Assembly (NCBI GenBank): GCA_035373625.1
Contig: DAOSNS010000023.1
Span: forward strand, 10,871-74,870
DNA from: DSWT01 sp035373625
GTDB taxonomy: Bacteria; Chloroflexota; Anaerolineae; B4-G1; SLSP01
Reading direction: 5' to 3'
Length of the DNA stretch: 64,000 bases
Shown one piece after another: positions 21,966 to 29,599 of the stretch. Numbering within the stretch: the first letter of the stretch is position 1; every line of letters begins with the position of its first letter. Made by a program: the position numbers and the translations under genes. Under the pieces are notes generated by a model. That model ran no database searches. It worked only from the letters and a program-made list of their open reading frames with translations, and was not told the origin of the DNA.

Positions 21966-22796
21966 TCAAGCGGCGTCTGTGCAAGCGCCGGGTGCTTCTG
22001 AACCATTACCTGTGTTTTCTGCCTCATCGGTTACGGCCGGCGGCGTTTCGAGTTCAGGTGCGGTCGTGGTTTCGGCTGGCGACGCCGCCTCGATGATTCC
22101 GGGTTCCGACACTGTACCGGCTGCTGTTTCTTCCACCGCAGGCGCCACGGCGGGCGCTTTGGCGACCACAACGGACGTTGGCCTCAGCACGCGCTCGCCC
22201 AATAGATAACCACGCTCGACTTCGGCGATGATCTGCCCTTCCGCAAAGCCGGGCATTTCTTGATGTAGCAGGGCGTTGTGGTAAAGCGGATCAAAGGTGT
22301 CGCCCGGCTGGACCTGAATGGGCCGGACGTTCTCCGCTTCGAGGATCCCCGCCAGTTTGCGCCGGATCAGGGTGATCCCCTCCAGCCACGCATGGCCGGC
22401 GAATTCGGCCGGCAGAGCCTGGAACGCGCGCTCGAAGTCGTCCAGTACGGGCAGGAGCCGGGTCAGGAGCGCGGCGTTCGCCACACTGCGCCATGAGACC
22501 TGTTCGGCCTCCGTGCGTTTGCGGTAATTCGCAAAGGCCGCCTGAGAACGTTGCAAGCCGTCCAGATATTCCGCCGCTTTGCTTTCGGCCTCGGCCAGTT
22601 GTGCTTCGAGTTGTGCGATCTTGTCACGCAATTCGTCTTCTACACTGACTGCTTCTGTTGCACTTTCTTCCACCGCCTCCGGTGCGGCGGCTGTTTCTTC
22701 GACTGTAGCCGTTACAGGTTCGGGTGTAGTGGTTTCATTTTCTGCAACACATTCTTCTTCGACAGTCCATGCTTCACGAATTTCATCGGTTGTCAT
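21966..22796 (-). CDS. grpE: Nucleotide exchange factor GrpE
   Basis: 276 residues, longer than the usual 180-200. The GrpE core is recognisable: coiled coil DKIAQLEAQLAEAESKAAEY, LDGLQRSQAAFANYRKRTE, then LLPVLDDFERAF, PGDTFDPLYHNALLHQEMP and VERGYLLGERVLRPTSVVVA. Low-complexity Ala/Glu/Thr/Val-rich tails extend both ends, the C-terminal one about 70 residues long (PAVAPAVEETAAG...). GrpE releases ADP from DnaK. The tails are likely disordered and their use is unknown. Confidence 0.95.
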   Translation of the reverse strand: MTTDEIREAWTVEEECVAENETTTPEPVTATVEETAAAPEAVEESATEAVSVEDELRDKIAQLEAQLAEAESKAAEYLDGLQRSQAAFANYRKRTEAEQVSWRSVANAALLTRLLPVLDDFERAFQALPAEFAGHAWLEGITLIRRKLAGILEAENVRPIQVQPGDTFDPLYHNALLHQEMPGFAEGQIIAEVERGYLLGERVLRPTSVVVAKAPAVAPAVEETAAGTVSEPGIIEAASPAETTTAPELETPPAVTDEAENTGNGSEAPGACTDAA

Positions 22797-22810
22797 AACC
22801 TCGTCCTCCG

Positions 22811-23923
22811 TTAGAATTGTCCTTCAAAGTCCAGCAGGGGCTCACGTGTGCCGGGTTCGTACATTTCGTAGACCATTTCGCCGAGGATGTTCGCCACAAA
22901 GCGCACCGCCGAGATGGTGCGTCCGTAAGGCATGCGGATCGGTCCGACGACACCCAACGCACCCGTGGCGTAATCCATCACGCCGTAGCGCGTCAAGACA
23001 ATGCTGCACGCCCGCAGCTCATCCCAGCGCCCTTCTCCACCGATGAGCACGCACACGTTGCCGACCCCCACCGCCGGCGTGAGCGTCTCGGAGAGTACGG
23101 CCTGGAGCAGGCTGCGCTCTTCCAAAACCCGCACCACCGAGGTCGAGGCAACATCGCCTTCGACGAATTCCGGTTCCTGGAGCAATTCGGAAAGCCCGTG
23201 TTGATAGATTTCATCCGAGGGCATGCCTTCGGATTTACGCATGATGGAGATGACAAGCCGCGCAACGTCCGCCTCCAGTGAAGGCAATTCGCCGATACGC
23301 GATTCGATGTCTGCGGCGCGCAGACCGGCAAAAATCTGGTTGAGTCGGTCGGCGGCCTCGCGCAGCGCCGTCTGTGTCATCGGCTCCGAAAGCGCCAGCA
23401 TTTGTTGTTCGACCATGCCGCCTTGCAACACCAGGATCAGCAGGATCGCCCGCCCGTGCGTGAGGATCAGCTCCAGGTGTTTATAAACCGGCTGCATGGT
23501 GCGCGGTGCGGTCACGACAGAAGCACCGCCGGAAGTCTGCGCCAGCACCGAGGAGGCCAGTGGCAGCCATGATTCAATGCGATCACGCGCCTGGTAGAAC
23601 TGGTGCGCGATCCGCCGCTGTTCGGCCAGTGGGAGGCTCTGTTCCTCCATCAGCCGCGCCACGAAGTAACGGAATCCGGCCTCGGTGGGCATGCGCCCGG
23701 CGGAAGTATGGGGCTGTGTGAGATAGCCGAGCGACTCGAGCGCCGCCATCTCGTTGCGCACCGTCGCCGGGCTGAATTTGAGATTGTATTTTTCAACCAG
23801 GGTGCGCGAAGCAACCGGCCCGGTGGATTCGACATGCTCCCGGACGATTAGCTTCAGCAGTAAACTCTGACGCTCGGTCAGTTCAGGCATGTCGGTCATC
23901 TTCGTTCCTTGTTGATTGTCCAT
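22811..23923 (-). CDS. hrcA: Heat-inducible transcription repressor HrcA
   Basis: 370 residues from ATG 23923 (GGAG 6 nt upstream); ATG 23899 is also possible. N-terminal winged helix (LTERQSLLLKLIVREHVEST, then GPVASRTLVEKYNLKFSPAT, VRNEMAALESLGYL), TSAGRMPTEAGFRYFV, and the C-terminal HrcA domain ending AVRFVANILGEMVYEMYEPG. HrcA binds CIRCE and represses heat-shock operons, with GroEL usually as its helper. A perfect CIRCE lies just upstream of its own gene, so it is autoregulated. Confidence 0.96.
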   Translation of the reverse strand: MDNQQGTKMTDMPELTERQSLLLKLIVREHVESTGPVASRTLVEKYNLKFSPATVRNEMAALESLGYLTQPHTSAGRMPTEAGFRYFVARLMEEQSLPLAEQRRIAHQFYQARDRIESWLPLASSVLAQTSGGASVVTAPRTMQPVYKHLELILTHGRAILLILVLQGGMVEQQMLALSEPMTQTALREAADRLNQIFAGLRAADIESRIGELPSLEADVARLVISIMRKSEGMPSDEIYQHGLSELLQEPEFVEGDVASTSVVRVLEERSLLQAVLSETLTPAVGVGNVCVLIGGEGRWDELRACSIVLTRYGVMDYATGALGVVGPIRMPYGRTISAVRFVANILGEMVYEMYEPGTREPLLDFEGQF

Positions 23924-24040
23924 AATCTGCTCCAAAATGTGCGTTGGAACTTTGTCTTTGTCCAACTGTCGGTAAATTCCTGAGATTCGTTCAGTGAACT
24001 CCAATTTTCTGAACGCCGATTGATCGAAAACGACCGCGTT

Positions 24041-24067
24041 TTAGCACTCGTAATCATAGAGTGCTAA
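24041..24067 (-). promoter_or_regulatory. CIRCE operator
   Basis: TTAGCACTC (24041-24049), 9-bp spacer, GAGTGCTAA (24059-24067): an exact match to the CIRCE inverted repeat. It begins just downstream of the hrcA promoter, so HrcA bound here would block initiation or early elongation. Confidence 0.97.
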
Positions 24068-24080
24068 AATCCATACATAA

Positions 24081-24108
24081 ATAATACCATGAAGAGGGCA
24101 TGTGTCAA
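24081..24108 (-). promoter_or_regulatory. Promoter of the hrcA operon
   Basis: Minus strand: TTGACA (24108-24103), 16-bp spacer, TATTAT (24086-24081) with TGG before the -10. The predicted start, about 24074, is immediately upstream of CIRCE. Confidence 0.85.
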
Positions 24109-24188
24109 CATTGAGATTGGGACTTTTGAAGTTGTAGTTTTTGGATACAATGGGAGATATTCTACCAGTGCAAATCGGGAGGTTTTTT

Positions 24189-25226
24189 ATGGGGAAGAAG
24201 GTTGTTACGTTTGGTGAGATTATGATGCGTCTGGCGCCGCCGGGGTTTCTGCGTTTTGGACAGGCGCGCTCGTTCGATGTCATCTACGGCGGTGGTGAAG
24301 CGAACGTCGCCGTCTCGCTGGCGAACTTCGGTGTGCCGGTCAACTACGTCACCCGCCTGCCCAACAACGACCTGGGTGAGGCATGCCTCCAATTCATCCG
24401 GCAGTACGGTGTGGGGACGGATTACATTGTGCGTGGCGGTGAGCGGTTGGGCATCTATTTCCTGGAGACGGGGGCCGCGCAGCGCGGCAGCAAAGTCATC
24501 TATGATCGGGCTAACTCGTCCCTTGCCACGATCAAGCGCGGTATGGTAGATTGGCGGACGGTTTTCGCCGACGCGGACTGGTTCCACTGGACGGGCATCA
24601 CGCCCGCGATCTCGGAGGGAGCTGCCGATGTGTGCCTGGAAGCGGTACAGGTTGCCAAAGAGATGGGGCTGACCGTGTCCTGTGATCTCAACTTCCGCGC
24701 CAAGTTGTGGAAGTGGGGCAAGAAGGCCGGCGAGGTGATGTCCGAACTGGTGCGTTACAGCGACATCGCCATCGGCAACGAGGAGGACGCGGACAAGGTG
24801 TTCGGTATCAAAGCGCCCGACGCGGATGTGACGGCGGGGAAGGTGGAGGCCGAAGGCTACAAGTACGTTTGCACGGCGTTGGTGGAACGCTTCCCCAACC
24901 TCAGCACCATCGCCATTACGCTGCGTGGGTCGCTCTCGGCAAGTCACAACACCTGGTCGGGTGTGCTGTGGCACAAGGGCGCGTTCTACAGCGCGCCGGT
25001 GTACGACATTGTGCACATCGTGGATCGCGTCGGCGGTGGCGATGCGTTCGGCGCCGGGCTGATCTACGGTCTGCGTACCTATGGTGAGGATGTGCAGAAG
25101 GCGCTGGACTTTGCCGTCGCCGCGTCGTGCCTCAAACACTCGATCCTGGGCGATTTTAACCTGGTGACCGTGGATGAGGTCGAAAAGCTGATGGGCGGCG
25201 ATGTCTCGGGCCGCGTCTCGCGGTAA
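24189..25226 (+). CDS. kdgK: 2-keto-3-deoxygluconate kinase (PfkB family)
   Basis: 345 residues from ATG 24189, six nt after GGGAGG; the upstream ATG 24141 lacks a site. Ribokinase-fold features: VVTFGEIMMRLAPPGF, the sugar site GGGEANVAVSLANFG, DLNFRAKLW, and the C-terminal PfkB signature DRVGGGDAFGAGLIYGL with the catalytic Asp. It phosphorylates 2-keto-3-deoxygluconate to KDPG. The next gene is the KDPG aldolase, so the two form the lower Entner-Doudoroff/hexuronate branch. Its last codons lie in the first copy of the 173-bp duplication. Confidence 0.88.
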   Translation: MGKKVVTFGEIMMRLAPPGFLRFGQARSFDVIYGGGEANVAVSLANFGVPVNYVTRLPNNDLGEACLQFIRQYGVGTDYIVRGGERLGIYFLETGAAQRGSKVIYDRANSSLATIKRGMVDWRTVFADADWFHWTGITPAISEGAADVCLEAVQVAKEMGLTVSCDLNFRAKLWKWGKKAGEVMSELVRYSDIAIGNEEDADKVFGIKAPDADVTAGKVEAEGYKYVCTALVERFPNLSTIAITLRGSLSASHNTWSGVLWHKGAFYSAPVYDIVHIVDRVGGGDAFGAGLIYGLRTYGEDVQKALDFAVAASCLKHSILGDFNLVTVDEVEKLMGGDVSGRVSR

Positions 25227-25565
25227 AAATTCTTGCCACAGAGAACACAGAGCACTCAGAGGATTTTTCTCTGCGCTCTCTGTGTTCTCGGTGGCTATTT
25301 GAGAGGAGAACAGTATGGCACGCTTTGATCGGATGACGGTGTTGAACAGGATTATGGAGTTGGGCCTCGTGCCGGTGTTTTATCACGCGGATGCGGTAAA
25401 AATTCTTGCTACAGAGAACACAGAGCACTCAGAGGATTTTTCTCTGTGATCTCTGTGTTCTCGGTGGCTATTTGAGAGGAGAACAGTATGGCACGCTTTG
25501 ATCGGATGACGGTGTTGAACAGGATTATGGAGTTGGGCCTCGTGCCGGTGTTTTATCACGCGGAT
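25220..25565 (+). repeat. Tandem duplication, two 173-bp units
   Basis: 25220-25392 is repeated as 25393-25565 with only a few differences (ccaca/ctaca; gcgctctc/gtgatctc). Each unit carries an inverted repeat (ACAGAGAACACAGAG with CTCTGTGTTCTC), the Shine-Dalgarno GAGAGGAGAA and the first 26 codons of the aldolase gene. The inverted-repeat part belongs to the family seen at 35912 and 47461. Confidence 0.95.
25315..25449 (+). pseudogene. Duplicated 5' end of the KDPG aldolase gene
   Basis: Has the same Shine-Dalgarno and the first 26 codons as the intact aldolase (MARFDRMTVLNRIMELG...FYHAD), then reads through the repeat (AVKILATENTEHSED) to a TGA at 25447. It would make a 44-residue peptide ending 38 bp before the real start. 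It lacks catalytic residues. If translated it may affect expression of the intact gene as an upstream ORF. Confidence 0.85.
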
Positions 25566-26162
25566 GTGGAGGTCGCTGCGAAGGTCGTGGCAGCGTGCGC
25601 GGCGGGCGGGGCGACGGTGGTGGAGTTCACCAACCGGGGCGACTACGCGCCGCAGGTATTTCTTGAGTTGAGCAAGCATTTTGCTAAGGCCGATCCCAAC
25701 ATCATTCTCGGTGTAGGCTCTATTGTGGATGCGCCCACGGCGGCGCTGTATATCGCTTATGGCGCCAATTTCATCGTCGGTCCGAACCTGAATCCTGAGG
25801 TGGCACGGTTATGCAACCGGCGCAAGATTCCCTATTCGCCGGGGTGTGGCAGCGCGACGGAAATCGCCGAAGCGGAGGAATTGGGCGTGGAGATCGTCAA
25901 AGTCTTCCCCGGTAAGTCGGTCGGCGGGCCGGACTTCGTCAAGTCGGTGCTGGGGCCGTGCCCGTGGACGCGCATCATGCCGACCGGCGGCGTGGACGCC
26001 ACGCAGGAGAGCATCAATGCCTGGTTCAAGGCGGGTGTGGCCTGCGTGGGGATCGGTTCGCAGCTCATCACCAAGCAGATTCTCGCCACGGGGGATTTCG
26101 AGGGGCTGGCGCAGAAGACGGCACAGGTCTTGCAGTGGATCCGCGAGGTGCGTGGGAAGTAG
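25488..26162 (+). CDS. eda: 2-keto-3-deoxy-6-phosphogluconate aldolase
   Basis: 224 residues, class I aldolase of the KDPG/KHG family. Glu46 (VVEFTNRG) and Schiff-base Lys138 (VEIVKVFPGK) are in place, with PTGGVDATQESINAWFKAG forming the phosphate site. It cleaves KDPG to pyruvate and glyceraldehyde-3-phosphate. Preceded by GAGAGGAGAACAGT. The upstream kinase gene and the shared direction indicate an operon, now interrupted by the duplicated segment. Confidence 0.92.
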   Translation: MARFDRMTVLNRIMELGLVPVFYHADVEVAAKVVAACAAGGATVVEFTNRGDYAPQVFLELSKHFAKADPNIILGVGSIVDAPTAALYIAYGANFIVGPNLNPEVARLCNRRKIPYSPGCGSATEIAEAEELGVEIVKVFPGKSVGGPDFVKSVLGPCPWTRIMPTGGVDATQESINAWFKAGVACVGIGSQLITKQILATGDFEGLAQKTAQVLQWIREVRGK

Positions 26163-26176
26163 GGGCGGTTTTTTAT

Positions 26177-26650
26177 CTACATTAACACTGCCAGCACGAT
26201 CATCAGCACACCCATCGCCGCATTGACGACACCGAACAACAGGACGGTGTTGTGCATCCAGGGCTTTCCCACCTTCAGAGCTGCCTGCGCCGGGACGATT
26301 GGATTATACCGCACGGTGACAGCCTTGCCCGCCGGGAATGCCGCAGCCACCGTGGCTGCCTGCCGTTCATCGGGGTAAGAGGCAAGGTAATACGGGACAA
26401 AATCGCGCTTCTCGGAGGTATAGCGTTGTCCTGCGACGGTATAGGCGTATTCGACGACCGGAGTGAAGGTGATGCTGGTCTCCTGCGGCGTGCGGCGCTC
26501 GTGACGGTAGACGAACGCCCGCAGCACTTCGCCGGCCGCTTTCGGCCAGTTCGCCGGTCCCTGGAAACTCCGTTTGGTCACGATTGTGGCGATCACGTAG
26601 ACCGCGCCAAAGACGATCAGACACGCGCCGAAAACGATCAAGAATGGCAT
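26177..26650 (-). CDS. DUF3592-type membrane protein
   Basis: 157 residues: N-terminal membrane helix (LIVFGACLIVFGAVYVIATI), a beta-rich central domain (WPKAAGEVLRAFVYRHE ... PVVEYAYTVAGQRYTSEKRD ... PAGKAVTVRYNPIVPAQAAL) and a C-terminal helix (LLFGVVNAAMGVLMIVLAVL). This is the DUF3592 arrangement; the family has no known reaction. Convergent with eda, 14 bp apart. Upstream of its start is a TAGTCGGG repeat array. Confidence 0.8.
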   Translation of the reverse strand: MPFLIVFGACLIVFGAVYVIATIVTKRSFQGPANWPKAAGEVLRAFVYRHERRTPQETSITFTPVVEYAYTVAGQRYTSEKRDFVPYYLASYPDERQAATVAAAFPAGKAVTVRYNPIVPAQAALKVGKPWMHNTVLLFGVVNAAMGVLMIVLAVLM

Positions 26651-26661
26651 TGTGTTCCTCC

Positions 26662-26715
26662 TTATGTAGTCGGGTAGTCGGGTAGTTGGGTAGTCGAGTA
26701 GTCGGGTAGTCGAAT
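26662..26715. repeat. TAGTCGGG octamer array
   Basis: About six tandem octamers (tagtcggg, tagtcggg, tagttggg, tagtcgag, tagtcggg, tagtcgaa) upstream of the DUF3592 gene. The same family is larger at 29498-29591. Confidence 0.9.
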
Positions 26716-26922
26716 TGACGAAGATATGGTTGTGTTTACAGGATTATAATGCGAGGCGGATGCATGTCAACGTATCCGTCAGGGCTTTATCATTCTCGTT
26801 ATTGTGACTTCGTCTGGCTGCGAGCGGATCACCCGTTTCTCAACCGCTTCAAGCGGATCGTCAGATCCGCGTTGGAGCGTCAGATCCGCTCAGTCAAATA
26901 CCGCCGCAGAGATGCCTCGCCG
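26716..26922. other. Gene-free stretch with palindrome-rich sequence
   Basis: About 200 bp between the octamer array and the end of the glycosyltransferase gene. It holds several GCGGATC/GATCCGC pieces, among them copy A of the 22-bp dispersed element (26850-26871, minus) and a partial repeat at 26880-26890. An open frame starts at 26749, but it continues antisense through the glycosyltransferase and I do not accept it as a gene. Confidence 0.5.
26850..26871 (-). repeat. 22-bp dispersed palindrome-like element, copy A
   Basis: Minus strand CGCGGATCTGACGATCCGCT plus TG. It matches 42077-42098 at 19 of 22 positions and 49414-49435 more loosely. The core GCGGATC...GATCCGC can fold into a hairpin. 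Confidence 0.55.
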
Positions 26923-28110
26923 CTACCGCACGCGGCAGGCATATTGATACGCAGCCTCGGCGACCGGCGCAAGGGTCTCCCAGGCAAAGCGGTCGCGCGC
27001 ATCGAAGGCGGCGCGTTCGCCGAGCGATTGGCGCAGTGTGGCATCGCGCAGCAGCGACGTTACCGCGTCAATGAACGCCGCGTCATCGCCGGGCGGGACA
27101 AGCAGACCCGTTTCGCCGTGGCGGATGCTCTCCGCTACCTGCCCCACGGCGTCGGCGACGACGGGAACGCCCGCCGCTAACAAATCCAACAGCTTGACCG
27201 GGCACTTGGTGCGGTTGAGTAGCGTGTCATCGAAGGGATAGAGCGCCACATCCGCCTGGGCAAAATGCGCGGGCAAATCTTCCGGCGGAACCAGCCCGGC
27301 GTAGACAAGATCGGCATCCGGCGCGGGTGTCGTCCCTTCTGCCACCTGCCATCCCGATGTGCGAGCCTGTGCCAGCAGCGTCTCCTCTTCCGCAAAGAAG
27401 CCTTTCCCCACCACCCACAACCGCACATCCGGCACACGCGCCCGCACGCCCTCGACGATGCGCCATAGCCGTTCTACTTTGTACTCGAAGAAGCGGGTGT
27501 AGAGCAGCAGTGTGGGGCGGCGCGCTATCCCGGACGTTTGTGGCGCCGTCATGCGCGGGATGCACCCGTTCGGCAGATAGAAGACCCGTTCCGGTGATCC
27601 GCCCGTCGCCCAGACGAGCGTTTGCAGCGCACGACTGGCAACGGTGACAGCAGCGGCATGCGTCAGTCCCCACCGCTCCTGCCACGCAAAGAAACGCTTG
27701 AGCAATGCCGGATAGGGATTGACGTCGTTCCAGCCGCCGTAGCCCTCCCAATCGTCGGTGTCCACGATCACCGGGAAACGGCGACGCAGTGCCAGATGTG
27801 CCAATCCTGCATAGGCTTTGGGCTTGAAAGTGTGGATAACATCCGGTCCGAGGGCCACGGCGCGCCGCACCAACGCCGCCGTCAGCTGCCAGTGGAACCA
27901 GCCCGGCACTCCCATCGGCAGCGCGACGTTTTCGACCTGCACGCCGCCGTCATCCCAGGACTTGCCCGCGTCTTCGGGATTTTGCCAGGGTGGGAGTATC
28001 AGCGTGACGCTATGCCCGCGCGCGACGAGGGCCTGCGCCAGCGGCAGCGCTCGCACACTCATCGTGCCGCGCGGACGTAGCCCGAATGGGCCGATCATTA
28101 CGATGCGCAC
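26923..28110 (-). CDS. Glycosyltransferase family 4 (GT-B fold)
   Basis: 395 residues. N-terminal Rossmann half RIVMIGPFGLRPRGTMSVRA with HTFKPKAYAGLAHLAL, and the C-terminal GT4 half with TLLLYTRFFEYKVERL, LWVVGKGFFAEEE, and the donor-site motif near RTKCPVKLLDLLAAGVPVVA with ETGLLVPPGDDAAFIDAV. It transfers an activated sugar in a retaining reaction, likely to a surface glycan or glycolipid. The start is GTG 28110 after GAGGGGAC. Acceptor and donor are unknown. Confidence 0.88.
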   Translation of the reverse strand: MRIVMIGPFGLRPRGTMSVRALPLAQALVARGHSVTLILPPWQNPEDAGKSWDDGGVQVENVALPMGVPGWFHWQLTAALVRRAVALGPDVIHTFKPKAYAGLAHLALRRRFPVIVDTDDWEGYGGWNDVNPYPALLKRFFAWQERWGLTHAAAVTVASRALQTLVWATGGSPERVFYLPNGCIPRMTAPQTSGIARRPTLLLYTRFFEYKVERLWRIVEGVRARVPDVRLWVVGKGFFAEEETLLAQARTSGWQVAEGTTPAPDADLVYAGLVPPEDLPAHFAQADVALYPFDDTLLNRTKCPVKLLDLLAAGVPVVADAVGQVAESIRHGETGLLVPPGDDAAFIDAVTSLLRDATLRQSLGERAAFDARDRFAWETLAPVAEAAYQYACRVR

Positions 28111-28129
28111 GGCGTCCCCTCAATTTTCG

Positions 28130-28200
28130 TCAACGGATTAAACGGATTTAACGGATTAGGAAATGCTAATCTGCTTAATCCGCTAAATCTGCTGACCAAA
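28130..28200. repeat. AACGGATTTAACGGATT dispersed repeat
   Basis: Tandem AACGGATT-like units (caacggattaaacggatttaacggattagg) followed by their inverse (aatctgcttaatccgctaaatctgctg), so a long imperfect hairpin is possible. A second copy lies at 28803-28878 on the other side of the kinase gene. Confidence 0.8.
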
Positions 28201-28231
28201 TTATCATACGTTGACAGTACACAACCACGCA

Positions 28232-28780
28232 TCAGTGCGCCTCATGGTAGCGGGTGGTGAAATCGGCATCGTGAACCAATCCCCAAATCACATCGGCGAC
28301 TTCGCCAGGCGTTAGTGACGTGGTATCCACCACGTAGCCCAGATCGCCGTTGCGCGCCGCTGCTTCCTGGATGCGCATCAACTCCACCGCGCGGTTGAGA
28401 TGCCAGGCCACTTCATCGGGTGAACGTGAAGAGTCACGGAGACGTTGTTCGATCACCGGCGCGTCGCACACGAGGCGGAAGACGTAGATTTCATCGTCCA
28501 GGTCGGCGAGTAGTGTCCGCAAGCGCGCCAGCGATTCCGGCGACTCAAAGACGTAGGGGATGACGAAGTTGTGATAATCGCCATGCTCGATGTGAAACGC
28601 GATCAGATGCCGCAGCGTTTGATAGAGATGCTCGATACGCACATCGTCGTAGATCTCGAACGGATGCACCGCGCCGATGTAGTCACCGTCAAGGAAGACG
28701 GCGCGGTTGAATTTCTGGGTTACAAGCTCACCCGTGGTGCTCTTGCCGATGCCGCAAGGACCGTTGATGATGATGATCAT
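28232..28780 (-). CDS. P-loop kinase of the AAA_17/AAA_33 nucleotide-kinase type
   Basis: 182 residues. P-loop GPCGIGKST (7-15), first helix TTGELVTQKFNRAVFLDGDY with a substrate-side Asp as in shikimate/adenylylsulfate-type kinases, VFRLVCDAPVIEQRLRDS as lid-side arginine region, and YVVDTTSLTPGEVADVI near the end, typical of small-molecule kinases and zeta-toxin relatives. The substrate is not determinable. It lies between two copies of the AACGGATT repeat and may have been mobilised with them. Confidence 0.75.
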   Translation of the reverse strand: MIIIINGPCGIGKSTTGELVTQKFNRAVFLDGDYIGAVHPFEIYDDVRIEHLYQTLRHLIAFHIEHGDYHNFVIPYVFESPESLARLRTLLADLDDEIYVFRLVCDAPVIEQRLRDSSRSPDEVAWHLNRAVELMRIQEAAARNGDLGYVVDTTSLTPGEVADVIWGLVHDADFTTRYHEAH

Positions 28781-28802
28781 GGTACTTGGTCTCCTTCAAA
28801 AG

Positions 28803-28878
28803 TGTCAACGGGTTAAACGGATGAAACGGATCAGGAAGATAAAAAATCCGTTAAAATCCGTTCAATGTCCGTTGACAA
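28803..28878. repeat. AACGGATT dispersed repeat, copy overlapping rnhB
   Basis: gtcaacgggttaaacggatgaaacggatcagg followed by the inverse aaaatccgttaaaatccgttcaatgtccgttgac. The inverted part from 28831 rightward is translated as the last 15 or so residues of RNase HII. Confidence 0.8.
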
Positions 28879-29496
28879 ACATAAGGCTACAGGGCGGAAA
28901 GTCAACCGGTGCAGCGGACAGACGCCCAGGCGGTGCAACGCTTCCTGGTGTTGGCGCGTGCCGTAGCCTTTGTGCTGCGCGAAGCCGTAGCCGGGAAATT
29001 CTTTCTCCGCCACGTCCGCCATCCAGCGGTCCCGCGCGACTTTGGCGATAATGCTGGCTGCTGCCACCGACAGCGAGCGCGCGTCAGCGTAGGGGAAGGC
29101 ATTCTGCGGCAAGTTGACGTCGGGCAGACGCAGTGCGTCAATCACCAGGGCGTCCGGGGTAACGGGTAGCGCCGCCAATGCCCGTTGCATCGCCAATCGC
29201 GTCGCCGGGACGATGCCGAGCGTGTCAATCTCATGCTGTTCGCTCCATCCTACCCCTACCGCCAGCGCTACGTCGCGGATACGAAGCGCCAACGTTTCAC
29301 GCACGGCGGGCGATATTTGCTTGGAATCGCGCACGCCGGTCAGTGCCGCACAAATATCATCCCCAAGCGGCAAAATCACCGCCGCGGCGACCACCGGTCC
29401 GGCCCACGCTCCTCGCCCGGCCTCATCCAGCCCCGCTACTCGCTGAAACCCCCGCGCCCAGAATCGTGCTTCTGCCTCAAGTGTTGGTAAGTTCAT
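28831..29496 (-). CDS. rnhB: Ribonuclease HII
   Basis: 221 residues. Catalytic acids Asp24-Glu25 (GLDEAGRGAWAGPV), Asp120 (ALVIDAL) and Asp156 (SIIAKVARDRWM); GYGFAQHKGYGT is the substrate-binding loop. It nicks RNA at RNA-DNA junctions and removes misincorporated ribonucleotides. The family usually ends near HRLTFRPV; the last residues (STDIERILTDFLSS) come from the dispersed repeat that overlaps the gene end. An octamer array begins two bases upstream of the start codon, and no Shine-Dalgarno is visible because of it. Confidence 0.93.
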   Translation of the reverse strand: MNLPTLEAEARFWARGFQRVAGLDEAGRGAWAGPVVAAAVILPLGDDICAALTGVRDSKQISPAVRETLALRIRDVALAVGVGWSEQHEIDTLGIVPATRLAMQRALAALPVTPDALVIDALRLPDVNLPQNAFPYADARSLSVAAASIIAKVARDRWMADVAEKEFPGYGFAQHKGYGTRQHQEALHRLGVCPLHRLTFRPVALCLSTDIERILTDFLSS

Positions 29497-29497
29497 A

Positions 29498-29591
29498 TAG
29501 TCAGGTAGTCAGGTAGTCGGATAGTCAGGTAGTCGGATAGTCGGATAGTCGGATAGTCAGGTAGTCAGGTAGTCAGGTAGTCGGATAGTCA
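29498..29591. repeat. TAGTCAGG/TAGTCGGA octamer array
   Basis: About eleven to twelve head-to-tail octamers of two alternating types, GTAGTCAG and GATAGTCG, directly upstream of rnhB. Confidence 0.95.
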
Positions 29592-29599
29592 ACCGCTGA

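Noticed and set aside
24162..25139. A 325-codon open frame antisense to the KDG kinase gene
   Set aside because: High-GC shadow frame. The sense strand has full PfkB signatures and a Shine-Dalgarno.
26749..27180. A plus-strand open frame of 143 codons starting in a gene-free stretch
   Set aside because: An AT-rich TATAAT-like sequence lies before it, but most of the frame is antisense to the GT4 gene, no ribosome site is seen and no family fits. The 5' part is built of GCGGATC repeats.
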